Source: Euperipatoides rowelli
Lineage: Eukaryota > Onychophora > Udeonychophora > Euonychophora > Peripatopsidae
Reading direction: 5' to 3' (one strand)
DNA: 12,766 nucleotides
NCBI GenBank assembly: GCA_003024985.2
Contig: PXIH01S0002097.1
The translations under genes were made by a program, and so were the position numbers. Of the stretch, positions 1 through 7,546 are shown piece after piece. The first letter of the stretch is position 1. Each line of letters begins with the position of its first letter. The notes beneath the pieces are model-generated. The model did no database searches. It was given only the letters and a program-made list of their open reading frames with translations, and had not been told where the DNA came from.

Positions 1-429
1 TTTTGAGAGAACAAAATATTCTAGCACATTCGATGAGAAGAAATATTTTTATATTTCAAACGATTTCAGAAGCAATGATTGCAGCAGGCTTTGAGAGCTC
101 CCCTCAACAATGTCGCTCTAAATTGAAATCTTTTAAAAAAGAATATTACTCGACGGAAATTGCCAACAACAAAAGTGGTAATAAAACACATTTGACAAAA
201 TATTTCAAAGAACTTGAAGAAATATTTGGAACTAGGCCATTGGCTTCCCCCAAAAGCTTAATTGACTGTGGGGCGACTAGTTCTCAGGAGTTGGAAAGTC
301 CAGACAGTCCTATGCCTATGGACCCGATGCCTTCCCCAACGAGATCAAACACCCCTGTTTCTCCATCTTTGGAAGTAACCCCCGAAATGCTCGAAGACGC
401 TCAGCCTACAGGCCTACAAGAAGTAGCAG
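1..429 (+). CDS. Myb/SANT-like DNA-binding domain protein, partial exon
   Basis: The frame is open from the left edge and its first in-window codon at 3 is TTG, so the true start lies outside. Counting from 3, residues about 12-49 (MRRNIFIF, then ISEAMIAAGF, QQCRSKLKSFKKEYY) and 66-79 (KYFKELEEIFGTRP) fit helices 2 and 3 plus the trailing helix of the Myb_DNA-bind_4 family, including the QCR-x-K-x-x-x-x-K-x-x-Y signature. A Ser/Pro/Met-rich linker without stops follows to about residue 142. If unspliced the frame ends at 453-455, but CAG|GTAAT at 427-433 is a good splice donor and gives an exon ending at 429 in phase 1. Related domains occur in host nuclear factors and in accessory proteins of PIF/Harbinger transposons; the rest of the protein is not visible, so the choice is open. 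It has no decay lesions, unlike everything downstream. Confidence 0.75.
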
Positions 430-648
430 GTAATCCTAAATTATATTTTATTTAAAATTAAATTTTAATAATAACTACTGTAACAGTATCGGCTATACAT
501 AAGCTACTTTTGGTTACGTTGACACTGTAGGCCTACAGAAATGGCTTATTTGTGATTGCTTATTAAAATTGCTAATTTAATTCTATTTATTTAATTAACC
601 TACAGTGATTAAAGTTAATTCTTTTTTTTTAATTATTATTATTTATAG
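430..648 (+). other. Probable short intron
   Basis: AT-rich non-coding stretch from a GTAAT donor at 430 to a TTTATAG acceptor ending at 648, with a T-rich tract at 620-632 just before the acceptor. It contains the perfect 14-base palindrome CTGTAGGCCTACAG at 525-538, a motif that also occurs in related form in the preceding exon (GCCTACAGGCCTAC, 403-416). Confidence 0.5.
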
Positions 649-696
649 AAAACAGTACACCACGTGGGAGAAAGTGTAAAAGCCTTCTTGGCCAAG
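649..696 (+). CDS. Probable second exon (48 bases) of the Myb/SANT-like gene
   Basis: A long pyrimidine-rich run and ATTTATAG end at 648, and AAG|GTAATT sits at 694-702. The enclosed 48 bases begin with the two bases needed to complete the codon left open by the exon ending at 429 (G + AA). They read 15 further codons without a stop (ENSTPRGRKCKSLLGQ including the split codon) and end with one base, again phase 1. The basic TPRGRK patch is plausible as a nuclear-localisation-like continuation of the Ser/Pro linker. The phase match and two consensus splice sites are direct observations; that this is a real exon is inference. The next exon is uncertain: TTTTCAG at 777-783 would add only Asp and a TAA stop. 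Confidence 0.5.
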
Positions 697-854
697 GTAA
701 TTTTTATTATATTCTGCAGTATTTAAATATGAAAAACATATGACTGCAAAATTAGGCTAATTCACATGTTTGAAAATTTTCAGACTAAACCACAATACTG
801 AGTCAAATATTTCCTAAGGTAGTAAGGATTACACTTTTATTTAAGTATAAATGT

Positions 855-1678
855 TATAGTCTGGGAGGATTGTATTTAATGTATGCTGATGACACTGTTT
901 TGCTATACAGAAATTCTGATTTAAAACTTATTGAGGAAGTGATTAATAAAGATTTAAAAAATGTTGATGATTGGATTAGGGATAATGGATTGACCATAAA
1001 TTCTGATAAACCTGTCTACATGGTGTATAAACAGAAAAATAAGGTAGAAGGAGAATTGAAGATATTAGCCTATATAGAGACATATTGAATAGAGTTAAAG
1101 AGACAAAATATTTGGGTTTAATTATTGACATGGGAAAAACATAAAATTATTAAAAAAATTGTTCCTATTGTTGGGGCTATTAGTGGAGCTGGTTATTTGT
1201 TACCCTTGAAATATAAGAAGCAGTTGTATTCGGCACATGTACTTTCTAATGTTCAATACCTAATTACTGTCTGGGGGCAATGTTCAGAATTTTTACTGAA
1301 CAGAATACAGAGGGTACAGAATAGATGTCAAAATTATATATGGTTTAAACTGGAGAACTTCTAGGTTAAAGTTTTTGAGGATACTGAATTATTAAATATA
1401 AAGAAGATGAGATTTTTAGAGGGAGTTAAAGTCATATATAAAATGAAAAATGGGTTAATTAAAAAAAGAAGATTTTAATGCTTAATAAAGATATCCATGA
1501 GCATAATACTAGGAGCTCAAATGATTTTCATCTGAACTCTATCAGAATTAATAAAGGAAAGAATAGAATAGTTTTTGAAAAGAAAAAAAATTATGATGCT
1601 CTTCCTCTGGAAATTAAATATGTTGACAGTTTGAGTCTTTTTATAAAGGAAGTTAAAAAATATAGATGGGAAATGTAA
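855..1678 (+). pseudogene. Reverse transcriptase C-terminal part, element A
   Basis: Translation in the first frame gives SLGGLYLMYADDTVLLY, with the catalytic YADD at 882-893. It continues with the thumb-proximal pattern DLK.VDDWI..NGLTINSDK. The frame then shifts near 1064 (the DILNRVKETKYLGLIID segment) and again near 1125, where LTWEKHKIIKKIV continues; a third break lies near 1363. The segment KQLYSAHVLSNVQYLITVWG and the later RIQRVQNR are the usual C-terminal RT-connection pattern. HNTRS at about 1502-1516 followed by YDALPLEI matches the terminal HxxxTR...WNxLPxxI pattern of Jockey/CR1-type ORF2 proteins. The frame ends with TAA after WEM at 1676-1678. At least three frameshifts make it non-functional. 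Confidence 0.8.
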
Positions 1679-2000
1679 CATTTAGATAGTTTTTTTTTTT
1701 CCTTTTCTTTATTTTTTGTAGTCCTTTGGACAACATTATACCATACTCTTTGAAGTTTGATTTTTTTTTTTTTTTTGGATTGCCTAAAATATTTTTTTTT
1801 TAATTTATAAGTGTAAGATATTTATTTACTATCTTAATTATTTATTACCTCATAAATGTAATTTTTTTATGCTGGCTTGTGTTTTTCACATCCTTTTAGT
1901 GATTGATGTTTTATCTTTTATGTGATGTGTTTTTTTTTTTTTCTGTACTAAATTACTAAATTATGTAAATTATGTGAATAACTCCTTTTAAAAAAAAAAA
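1679..2000 (+). other. T-rich 3' UTR and poly-A end of element A
   Basis: No coding potential. There are homopolymer T tracts near 1689-1700, 1762-1776, 1792-1801 and 1930-1942, a short tandem-like ACTAAATT / TTATGTAAATTATGTGAA stretch near 1948-1977, and an A tract at 1990-1999. Best read as the LINE 3' UTR. Confidence 0.45.
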
Positions 2001-2326
2001 GGTTTATGTTCAATAGAGTCGCTAAATCTATCGAAAATTTCGCTGACACGGCAATTCTATTTATTCTTAGAATAAATGTCATTTTGTAAACAAAGCTCTG
2101 AATTAAATGAATTTTTTTTTTTTTTTTTGTTAGGACACACAGGTATAATACATTTAAGGTTGGGCAAAATACTAAATAAAGTAGACTATGTGAAATACAA
2201 TACAAATACTGCCACAAAAATTTATATTTTTGTAGTGTTTTCTGAAGAATACTTATGTGTTTTAAGTGTTAGCCTATTGTTCACCTGTAATGGAGATATC
2301 AATATATAAAATACCTCATTTGATGT
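2001..2326. other. Non-coding AT-rich DNA, no gene seen
   Basis: No coding pattern on either strand. Contains a 9-bp inverted repeat with one-base spacer (ATTTATTCT / AGAATAAAT) near 2059-2077 and a T tract near 2110-2128. Open frames here are short, low-complexity and without family resemblance. Confidence 0.5.
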
Positions 2327-2366
2327 AAAGAATAACAGCACAATAGCCATTGTGCTGTTATTCTTT
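2327..2366. repeat. Perfect 18-bp inverted repeat (hairpin)
   Basis: AAAGAATAACAGCACAAT at 2327-2344 and its exact reverse complement at 2349-2366 flank the 4-base loop AGCC. The stem is too short for a normal animal microRNA precursor and there is no T-run terminator context. It lies about 45 bases before an (AAT)n tract, an arrangement resembling the hairpin-plus-trinucleotide-tail end of element C. Confidence 0.8.
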
Positions 2367-2412
2367 TCACCTTATAAAAATTGCATGTGCCTTATTTGAG
2401 AAGTTTGTTCAT

Positions 2413-2469
2413 CATTAATAATAATAATAATGATAATAATAATGATAATAATAATAATAATAATAATTA
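2413..2469. repeat. (AAT)n microsatellite
   Basis: Tandem AAT/ATA units with two interspersed GAT variants, directly before the tRNA-like SINE head. It could be the tail of an older element or a pre-existing microsatellite used as an insertion site. Confidence 0.85.
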
Positions 2470-2570
2470 GGCATTTGGGCCTAGTCGAGCGGTTAAGTCG
2501 AACCGCTTGGCTCTCCAGCGATCAAGTCGGTTTGAATCCAACAAGACAAAAATTTCCCGATTTTTTTTTC
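2470..2570 (+). mobile_element. tRNA-derived SINE head
   Basis: A pol III A box (TAGTCGAGCGG, 2482-2492) and B box (GGTTTGAATCC, 2529-2539) are present with 47 bases between box starts, close to the spacing of a class II (Leu/Ser) tRNA. GAGCGGTTAAG also resembles the D-loop of those tRNAs. It is not a working tRNA: acceptor strands pair poorly, the D stem and T stem carry mismatches, and the presumed anticodon loop (GGCTCTC) lacks T at position 33. No CCA or pol III terminator follows immediately; a run of eight T at 2562-2569 may be the terminator or the 3' limit. The body beyond the head is not recognisable. Confidence 0.65.
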
Positions 2571-2594
2571 ATGTATAATTATTATAGGAAGACT

Positions 2595-3047
2595 AGGGCA
2601 AAACAAGATGCCGGGGCAAAATGACGTTTTCAATTTTGTTCTCCAGTATGTGCTTCCACCGCATCACTTTTTGTAAATAGACTCTCTTCTATTCACGTGA
2701 TACTAGACAAATGGCGCATAATAATAATAATAATATAAAGCCTAATGTTTCTCCTGAAAAAACGTTAAGTATGAAGAACTGTCTATTCCTTGTCACTTAA
2801 ACCACAAATTTGCAGTATTTTATTGTAAACTTCTTACTGGTTAGCCTATAAATTTGCTATTACTTGAGCATATATTCCACATATTGCAGAAAAGTGAGAA
2901 CAACGATTCATTAATTTAGAAACTAACCTAACCTCATTGAAAAGTTTATAAAGTAAAATGTTGGATGAGGCACAACATGGCTTTGTTGCAGGGGCAAAAT
3001 AATATAGTTTCTCATTTTCCCCCATTCTACTATCTGCTTTTGTCCCT
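2595..3047. repeat. Imperfect terminal inverted repeats, MITE-like or transposon left end
   Basis: The left part at 2595-2625 (AGGGCAAAACAAGATGCC followed by GGGGCAAAATGA) resembles the reverse complement of 3011-3047 (AGGGACAAAAGCAGAT, then GGGGGAAAATGAG), with gaps in the middle. A direct copy, GGGGCAAAAT, occurs at 2613-2622 and 2991-3000. The interior, 2626-2990, has no coding potential. Two readings fit: a decayed MITE of about 450 bases, or the left end with subterminal repeats of the pogo-type transposon whose transposase starts at 3157. No clear TA target duplication can be assigned at both ends. Confidence 0.4.
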
Positions 3048-3049
3048 TT

Positions 3050-3117
3050 AATTTAATAAATAAATAATAAACAAAATAAATCAATAAACAAATATATAAA
3101 TAAATAAATAAATAGAA
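3050..3117. repeat. (TAAA)n-rich low-complexity tract
   Basis: Imperfect AAATAAAT/ATAAACAA repeats between the inverted-repeat region and the transposase start. Confidence 0.8.
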
Positions 3118-3156
3118 AATAGTTATTTATTTAGCCAATATATTCTTCAGGTAACA

Positions 3157-4057
3157 ATGGTCCGCAATTACCGAAGAATAACACAGAGACAGAGTTGGTC
3201 TGAAGTTTCAATGGAACAAGCAATTGCTGCTGTTAATTCTAAAGAAATTGGGATTCTAAAGGCTAGCCAGATATTTGACATACCTAAAAGAACTATAGAA
3301 AGAAGAGTTCATGGACAAAACATACATGCTGTTAATGTTTAAAGATGCTTGGAAATTATATGCCTTTATTTTCTAACGCTATTGAAGAGAAATTATGTCA
3401 ACTAGTTCTGAAAATTATGTTGATGTTCGGACTCATAATGAATGATCTTCGCAGTTTAGCATCCCAGCTTGCTGAAAAAATTAAAATTAAATACAATTTT
3501 AATAAAGCAACAAATATTTTTGGTGAAGACTCGAATGCTGTTTTCAGGAAAAGGAACCCTCATCTAGCACTATGCCCTCTTGAACAAACATCTGTTGCAA
3601 GAGCATGTGCCTTCAACAGAGTGAACATTAGTAAATTTTACGATTTACAGGAAAGTGTTCTTGACGAAACTGGAATGTCAACAGTGCTGAATAAATTATC
3701 AAAAATAATTTCTCTAAAAGGCAGATGATAAGTCATGCTTTGCCATCCGCAGAATGGCAGAAATATGCATGTCCACAGCAGGACATTTAATTCCACAACT
3801 CTTTGCATCTCCTCGAAAGCGCATGGAGCCTGATCTACTCCAACCAGGTGCAGTTGGAGTAGCTCTTGAAAGTGGGTAGATGCAAACTGAGATTTTTACA
3901 CAATGGTTCAACCACTTTTTAAAGCATTATTGTGAATCCAGTAGCAGACAATCCAGTATTGCTGATTTTGGATGGCCATTTGACACATGTGAAGGACATT
4001 GATCTAATCAACAAAGCATGTGACAACACTGTCATTGTTTGCATTCCACAACACTGT
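3157..4057 (+). pseudogene. Pogo/Tigger-type DDE transposase, broken
   Basis: The start ATG at 3157 opens a Psq-type helix-turn-helix: WSEVSMEQAIAAVNSKEIG, then ILKASQIFDIPKRTIERRV. A frameshift after HGQN near 3320-3350 leads to a second frame with FSNAIEEKLCQLVLK and LRSLASQLAEK (linker helices) and the CENP-B-like FRKRNPHLALCPLEQTSVAR...FNRVNISKFYDL. DETGMSTVLNK carries the first catalytic Asp at 3663-3665; the usual stretch before it is deleted in frame. After a shift at about 3725 come IPQLFASPRKRMEPDLL and VALESG, a TAG at 3877-3879 where the family has Trp (SGWM), then FTQWFNHF. After one more shift, NPVLLILDGHLTH carries the second Asp at 3971-3973. The third Asp (family pattern HRLQPLD) is absent because the sequence changes to a LINE after CIPQHC. 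Not active. Confidence 0.85.
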
Positions 4058-4474
4058 AGAAAATTCCTGGGTATCCCTTTTCCATTTCATGGTCATATAC
4101 TAAAACATAGGGTTTGTCAGAGTATTGTTGGAAAAGTAATGGATAAATGTCAGAGATTTAAAAACAAGTCAATTTATTTATCACTTAGGGTTAAAATGAT
4201 TAATACTTACATTTTTCCACTTATGTCTTGGTCTTGTTTAACACTAAATGGTTGCCTTGAAAAATTAAGCTTTAATCCATTAATTATTTTGACTAATAAA
4301 CCTCCACCAACATTTATTTCTAAGAACTTTAGAAGGATATTAAACACATTAAAAGAAGTTAGAGATGACCTGGATTTGATACAACAAAGGAAAATTTTTT
4401 ATGGGCAATTAAACAAATTTGCTATAACAACACTATTAATGACTAACAAAGAATCTATAAAAATTGCCGAATAA
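3932..4474 (+). pseudogene. In-frame fusion of transposase and LINE segments
   Basis: One uninterrupted frame crosses from the DDE core (LLILDGHLTH ... VIVCIPQHC) into a LINE RT-connection region (KFLGIPFPFHGHILKHR ... YLSLRVKMINTYIFPL ... FYGQLNKF). The switch lies at about 4057-4061. The first codon of the frame is GTG, so no real start is implied. The frame ends at TAA 4472-4474. The open chimera is most simply a chance in-frame junction left by deletion or insertion; no promoter or start supports expression. Confidence 0.6.
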
Positions 4475-5800
4475 AGAGTTTGGTAAATTTTGGATCCAAA
4501 CCTGGCATTGTATCATTTTGTTTTCGTCAGGGATGTCAAGTAACACCAAACTGATAGCTCCATTGCAACAAACAAGTCCACTTTGATAGCCACTTCATAT
4601 TTCGAGAGAGCCAACTGGTTGTCTAAGAAAATTTGGCCCAAATGGGTTTACCTATTCAAAGTGATGCAACCAACAGCCATGCAACTCAACCAAGCTACTC
4701 TTGTCAAGGCAATTTGGCTAGGATGTAAGCACTGGATTGATTTTGAAATATTAACAGCCCCTAAAGACAAAGGTGGACTATCTTTAGTTTCACCGGCCAA
4801 TAGAGTTCACTCCATGAGAGTAATGTTCATAAATAAAACTATTGATGAAGGTCAAAGTTCTCCTACATTTCTACTCTCTGAATACATTGAGTCAGTATGC
4901 AGACTTAAATCTTGGTTTCGGAGTCCTTCATACTGTGCCTAATCCAAGACATCTGTCACCATTGCCAGTGTTTTATAGAACTGTTCTAGATGCATGGGAC
5001 CATTTCCCCCTGCCTTTAAGTGCAGCTCCATCAACATTCTAATGACAGCTCCTTGTGTGTCCTCAAGGATTTTAATCTAGCAAATGCCATCCATAAATAT
5101 TTCTGTTGAACAGGCAATGGTTCTAGATGTAGTCACCATAAAACAACTTTATACTGTTCAACACAGGCTTACAGACAGTCCATTTTCATCAAAGAGGGCA
5201 TTAGATCAGTCATTGGTGAATGGGCAGAATCCGAGTCACAGGTTGATGCTTTATTGAATTAGGAAGCTACCTACACAGAAGTGGAGATCATGGAAGTTAG
5301 GGCAGCAAGTTTTGTCTTAAATACTAATCAAAGTAATGTCCCAATGAAGCAATGGACAAACAAATTACTAAACACCATATTAAAGGTTGACACACATGCT
5401 AATACAAACACAATGTCCCTGTGCAAGACTTGGAAGACTTTGTTGGCCGCTGATACCCCTCCTGCTGGCACAGAACCAATACTGGAGATTTCTCCACCAC
5501 AGAATTATCTCCCCATCACTGTACAAACACCTGGGAATAAGGGATGAAGATGAATGTGCATTCTGTGACACAATTGACCCAAGTTATGAGCACCAAATCT
5601 GCACTTGTCCATCATTACTGCAGGCTACCAGTGCCTTGTCTGATGATATCCACTCCCTCAGCCTCAATTTCCTAAAGCAAAAAATCAACTGTATGTCGCC
5701 AACTCCAATAAAATAAAGTTTGGATAATTTTGTTCCGATGTTTGTAATTGTTCTTGTAATTATTACAACCTTATAGATATACATTATTATTATTAAAAAA
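4058..5800 (+). mobile_element. 3' part of an L1/Tx1-like non-LTR retrotransposon (element B)
   Basis: Only the region downstream of the RT palm is present: the RT connection, a zinc-binding RVT-type end and a 3' tail. The pattern LGIPFPF...LSLRVKMINTYIFPL, APKDKGGLSLVSP, LPVFYRTVLDAW and WRFLHHRI is typical of L1/Tx1-like elements rather than the CR1/Jockey type seen in the other remnants. The right end is placed at the ATTATTATTATTAAAAAA run (5783-5800), which could be the element's tail. The left end abuts the transposase. If this copy had simply inserted into the transposon, the missing DDE third Asp region should resume after 5800; it does not, so deletion or a template switch is needed. 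Confidence 0.7.
4061..5716 (+). pseudogene. RT connection and zf-RVT-like C-terminus, element B
   Basis: Segments in order, across shifting frames: 4061-4474 (FLGIPFPFHG, LSLRVKMINTYIFPL), a scrambled stretch 4475-4582, 4583-4942 (SYFERANWLSK, LVKAIWLGCKHWIDFEILTAPKDKGGLSLVSPANRV), 4895-5042 (LGVLHTVPNPRHLSPLPVFYRTVLDAW after a frame change), a weakly coding part 5043-5280, then 5281-5470 (LCKTWKTLLAADTPPAGTE). After a shift near 5470 comes 5475-5716 with YWRFLHHRIISPSLYKHLGI followed by CAFC and HQICTCP, the Cys/His pattern of the zf-RVT (reverse-transcriptase zinc-binding) domain. Stop TAA at 5714-5716. Several frameshifts and stops make it inactive. No endonuclease or palm motif is present. 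Confidence 0.75.
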
Positions 5801-6009
5801 GTTCCCGTCACTCGGTCAGAAAAATTTATCTAGACCTGCTTGCTAAACATGTGCTTTTTGCAAGATCTGTGCCACCAAGTCACAAGGACAAAAAGTGGCT
5901 GGTTTTGACTCATGGTGACATGATTGCAAGATGGAATGATGATCTACTTGAAGTCAGAACATCATCCGGTTTTAATACCTACTCTGAGACGATTTTTAAT
6001 CTCGGATAG
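5797..6009 (+). other. Unidentified open segment of about 70 codons
   Basis: A stop-to-stop open frame from the TAA at 5794-5796 to the TAG at 6007-6009. It reads SSRHSVRKIYLDLLAKHV, then LFARSVPPSHKDKKW, LVLTHGDMIARWNDDLLEV and a final NLG. Its codon composition is less AT-biased than its surroundings and it has Trp, Cys-free and mixed polar content like real protein, but no start codon before Met at about residue 47. I do not recognise the family. It could be a displaced piece of element B (the IYLDLL...PPSHKDKKW order faintly recalls the region before zf-RVT), an exon of an unknown gene, or part of another repeat. Confidence 0.3.
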
Positions 6010-6214
6010 TAACAAGGATCCAATACTCCCAGTTGTCATAATGGAACTAAAATTTATAGCAATAGTTTGTTTGGTTTTATCTTTGTATTTCAATAAAGGA
6101 TTTAGCACTACATACACTTGCACCACTCCAACACTTTCATCATGATCAACCACCCAAAAATCTCTTCCCTCACCCTTCTCATACCTCATTTAACAATGCA
6201 ACACCACAGATACA
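6010..6214. other. Non-coding, no gene seen
   Basis: Contains a short ATG-started frame at 6042 with a hydrophobic beginning (MELKFIAIVCLVLSL) that ends after 34 codons; too short and unsupported to call. C-rich stretch near 6120-6185, otherwise AT-rich, ending in A runs. Confidence 0.4.
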
Positions 6215-6384
6215 CAAAAAAAAAAATTAAAAAAAAAATAGAGAGAGATAGAGAAAAAGATATATATATAGATAGATAGATAGAGATATAGAGAGAGCTA
6301 GATAGGGATAGAGATAGATAGACATACAGACAGACAGATAGATAAATAGATAGATAGAGATAAATAAAGAGATAGATAGATAAT
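6215..6384. repeat. A-rich then (GATA)n/(GACA)n/(GA)n compound microsatellite
   Basis: Two A runs at 6217-6239 lead into about 145 bases of GATA, GAGA, TATA and GACA units. It directly abuts the 5' side of element C. Confidence 0.9.
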
Positions 6385-6468
6385 TGCTGTGGCAGATTTA
6401 TTAAGAGCTATTATAAAATGCATTGCATCGAGAATAATAATAGTGATTGTTGGTGCTGAAATAACAAA
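6385..6468 (+). other. 5' UTR remnant of element C
   Basis: Non-coding AT-rich sequence between the microsatellite and the first ORF1 ATG. The ATG at 6469 has a favourable context (A at -3, G at +4). Confidence 0.4.
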
Positions 6469-7546
6469 ATGGTATCGTCCTGTTTAGAGGTAATTCAAGG
6501 GCCGAGAATCATTAAACGTTACTATAATAAAAATGGTTTTCCGTCAAGTCATTATTTCAAAATTTGCAATAATTATAGTTATTTTGCTATGGTTGTGTTA
6601 TTAAAGTGTGGAGACATAGTCAAATCCAGGACCTGTTAAATGCTTAGATTGTTCAAATGACATAGTTGATGGTGCCGAGGTCGCAATACAGTGTAAGATG
6701 TGTACTAATTGGCCGCATAAAAGCTGCTCTGGCCTAAATGATTCGGATTACAAAACTTTTAAAAAACATCACATTCACTGGATTTGTGTGAAAGGCAGCC
6801 CAAATTTGATGTCAAGAAACTTATTAAACATTCTGAATCAGAAAATGGATGAATTAATTAACAATTCAAAAAAGTTTGGAAATACACTGTTAAATCACGA
6901 CTTACGTATTTCATCTTTGGAGAGATCGAACTCAGCTTTGAATGAACGATTTAATTTGCTTGAAGAACAATCAGAAAGATTTAAACAATGACACCTCATC
7001 TCCTATTAGTAATGAAAATTTGAATCAAAGTCCTAAACGAAACAATTACTCTTTAGAATTAAATAGTTCACTTCCTGTTAAAAATTTAGATGATAAAGAT
7101 TGAATAAAATGGTATATTCTTGCATCAACGAATACGAAAAAAATAAAATTAGAGAAAAAATATTATCATTTTCGGAATCGATGAACTGGAGGGAAATGAT
7201 GATAAAAACTGAAACCTCAATTTTGATGAGACATTTTTAGATAATCTTTTGATAGATTTAAATTCTGAAATTGAAATGAAGGATTTTAAATTCATAAGAT
7301 TTGGTGGTAAAAAAGGCAAATTCTTGCCGGCCAATTAAAAATACAGTATGTTTGAGAACTATAAATAAAATGGAAATTTTACGAAATATATAAAAAAAAT
7401 CAGGAATGGTCCGGTGGTCTCTCTATTTCAAATGACAGATCCATAGAACAACGTAATGAATTTAAAAAGAAAAGAGAGGAACAAAAATCTTCAAATAATA
7501 AAAATTCAAATGAGGTAGAGACAAAAAACATAATAGGTAACATTTA
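6469..7546 (+). pseudogene. ORF1 of element C: 2A-like leader, PHD-type finger, coiled coil, RRM-like end
   Basis: From ATG 6469 a 50-codon leader runs open to GDI at 6610-6618. One residual G at 6619 is followed in the next frame by SNPGP (6620-6634), so the 2A pattern D-I-E-S-N-P-G-P is intact except for two bases lost from the Glu codon. The PHD-like finger follows: CLDC (6641-6652), CKMC (6692-6703), WPHKSC (to 6727) and WICVKG, where the expected last Cys is Gly. Residues from NLLNILNQKMDEL to LLEEQSERFKQ form a heptad-rich coiled coil, ending at TGA 6989-6991. In shifted frames SSPISNENLNQSPKR, then IIIFGIDELEGNDD, FDETFLDNLLIDLN, RPIKNTVCLRTINKME and SNDRSIEQRNEFKKKREE match the RRM-like and C-terminal part of LINE ORF1 proteins. 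Role in family: RNA binding and chaperone. Confidence 0.75.
6595..6634 (+). other. 2A-like ribosome-skipping motif, frameshifted
   Basis: VLLKCGDI at 6595-6618 and SNPGP at 6620-6634 lie in adjacent frames separated by a single G. The functional consensus is D-[VI]-E-x-N-P-G-P, with the break between the last Gly and Pro. All consensus residues except the Glu are readable, and a hydrophobic/aliphatic run (FAMVVLL) precedes it as usual for 2A peptides. As it stands the motif is not translatable in one frame. Confidence 0.65.

Larger units (their letters stand above)
846..2000 (+). mobile_element. 5'-truncated non-LTR retrotransposon (element A)
   Basis: The body carries the last third of an ORF2-type reverse transcriptase, then a T-rich 3' region, then a run of ten A at 1990-1999 that may be the element's poly-A end. 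Everything before the YADD motif (endonuclease, RT fingers, palm motifs A and B) is missing, which fits 5' truncation during target-primed reverse transcription. The left boundary, about 846, is uncertain because the frame stays open some way upstream without recognisable RT motifs. I could not find a convincing target-site duplication. Sequence motifs point to the Jockey/CR1 group of APE-type LINEs, but clade assignment by eye is not secure. Confidence 0.7.

Noticed and set aside
784-788. Terminal exon of the Myb-like gene (Asp plus stop after the acceptor at 783)
   Set aside because: Phase fits, but a one-residue coding exon followed by no clear polyadenylation signal is too weak to annotate.
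2327-2366. MicroRNA precursor
   Set aside because: Perfect 18-bp stem with a 4-base loop is too short for an animal pre-miRNA.
2470-2545. Functional tRNA gene
   Set aside because: A and B boxes are present but acceptor, D and T stems mismatch and the anticodon loop lacks the conserved T33.
4480-4560. RT motif B-like string FRQGCQVTPN
   Set aside because: It lies downstream of the RT-connection segment, so it is in the wrong order, and only four residues match.
5584-5811. Minus-strand open frame over the zf-RVT region
   Set aside because: Shadow of the plus-strand LINE sequence with no family resemblance; the same holds for the minus-strand frames at 1948-2217, 3714-3911, 5380-5571, 5962-6189, 7149-7334, 8546-8773, 10924-11196 and 12089-12442.
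6042-6145. Small secreted peptide starting MELKFIAIVCLVLSL
   Set aside because: Only 34 codons, no mature domain, no conserved context; hydrophobic codons are expected by chance in T-rich DNA.
6215-6384. CRISPR-like or satellite array
   Set aside because: It is a simple GATA/GACA/GA microsatellite without spacers or a longer repeat unit.
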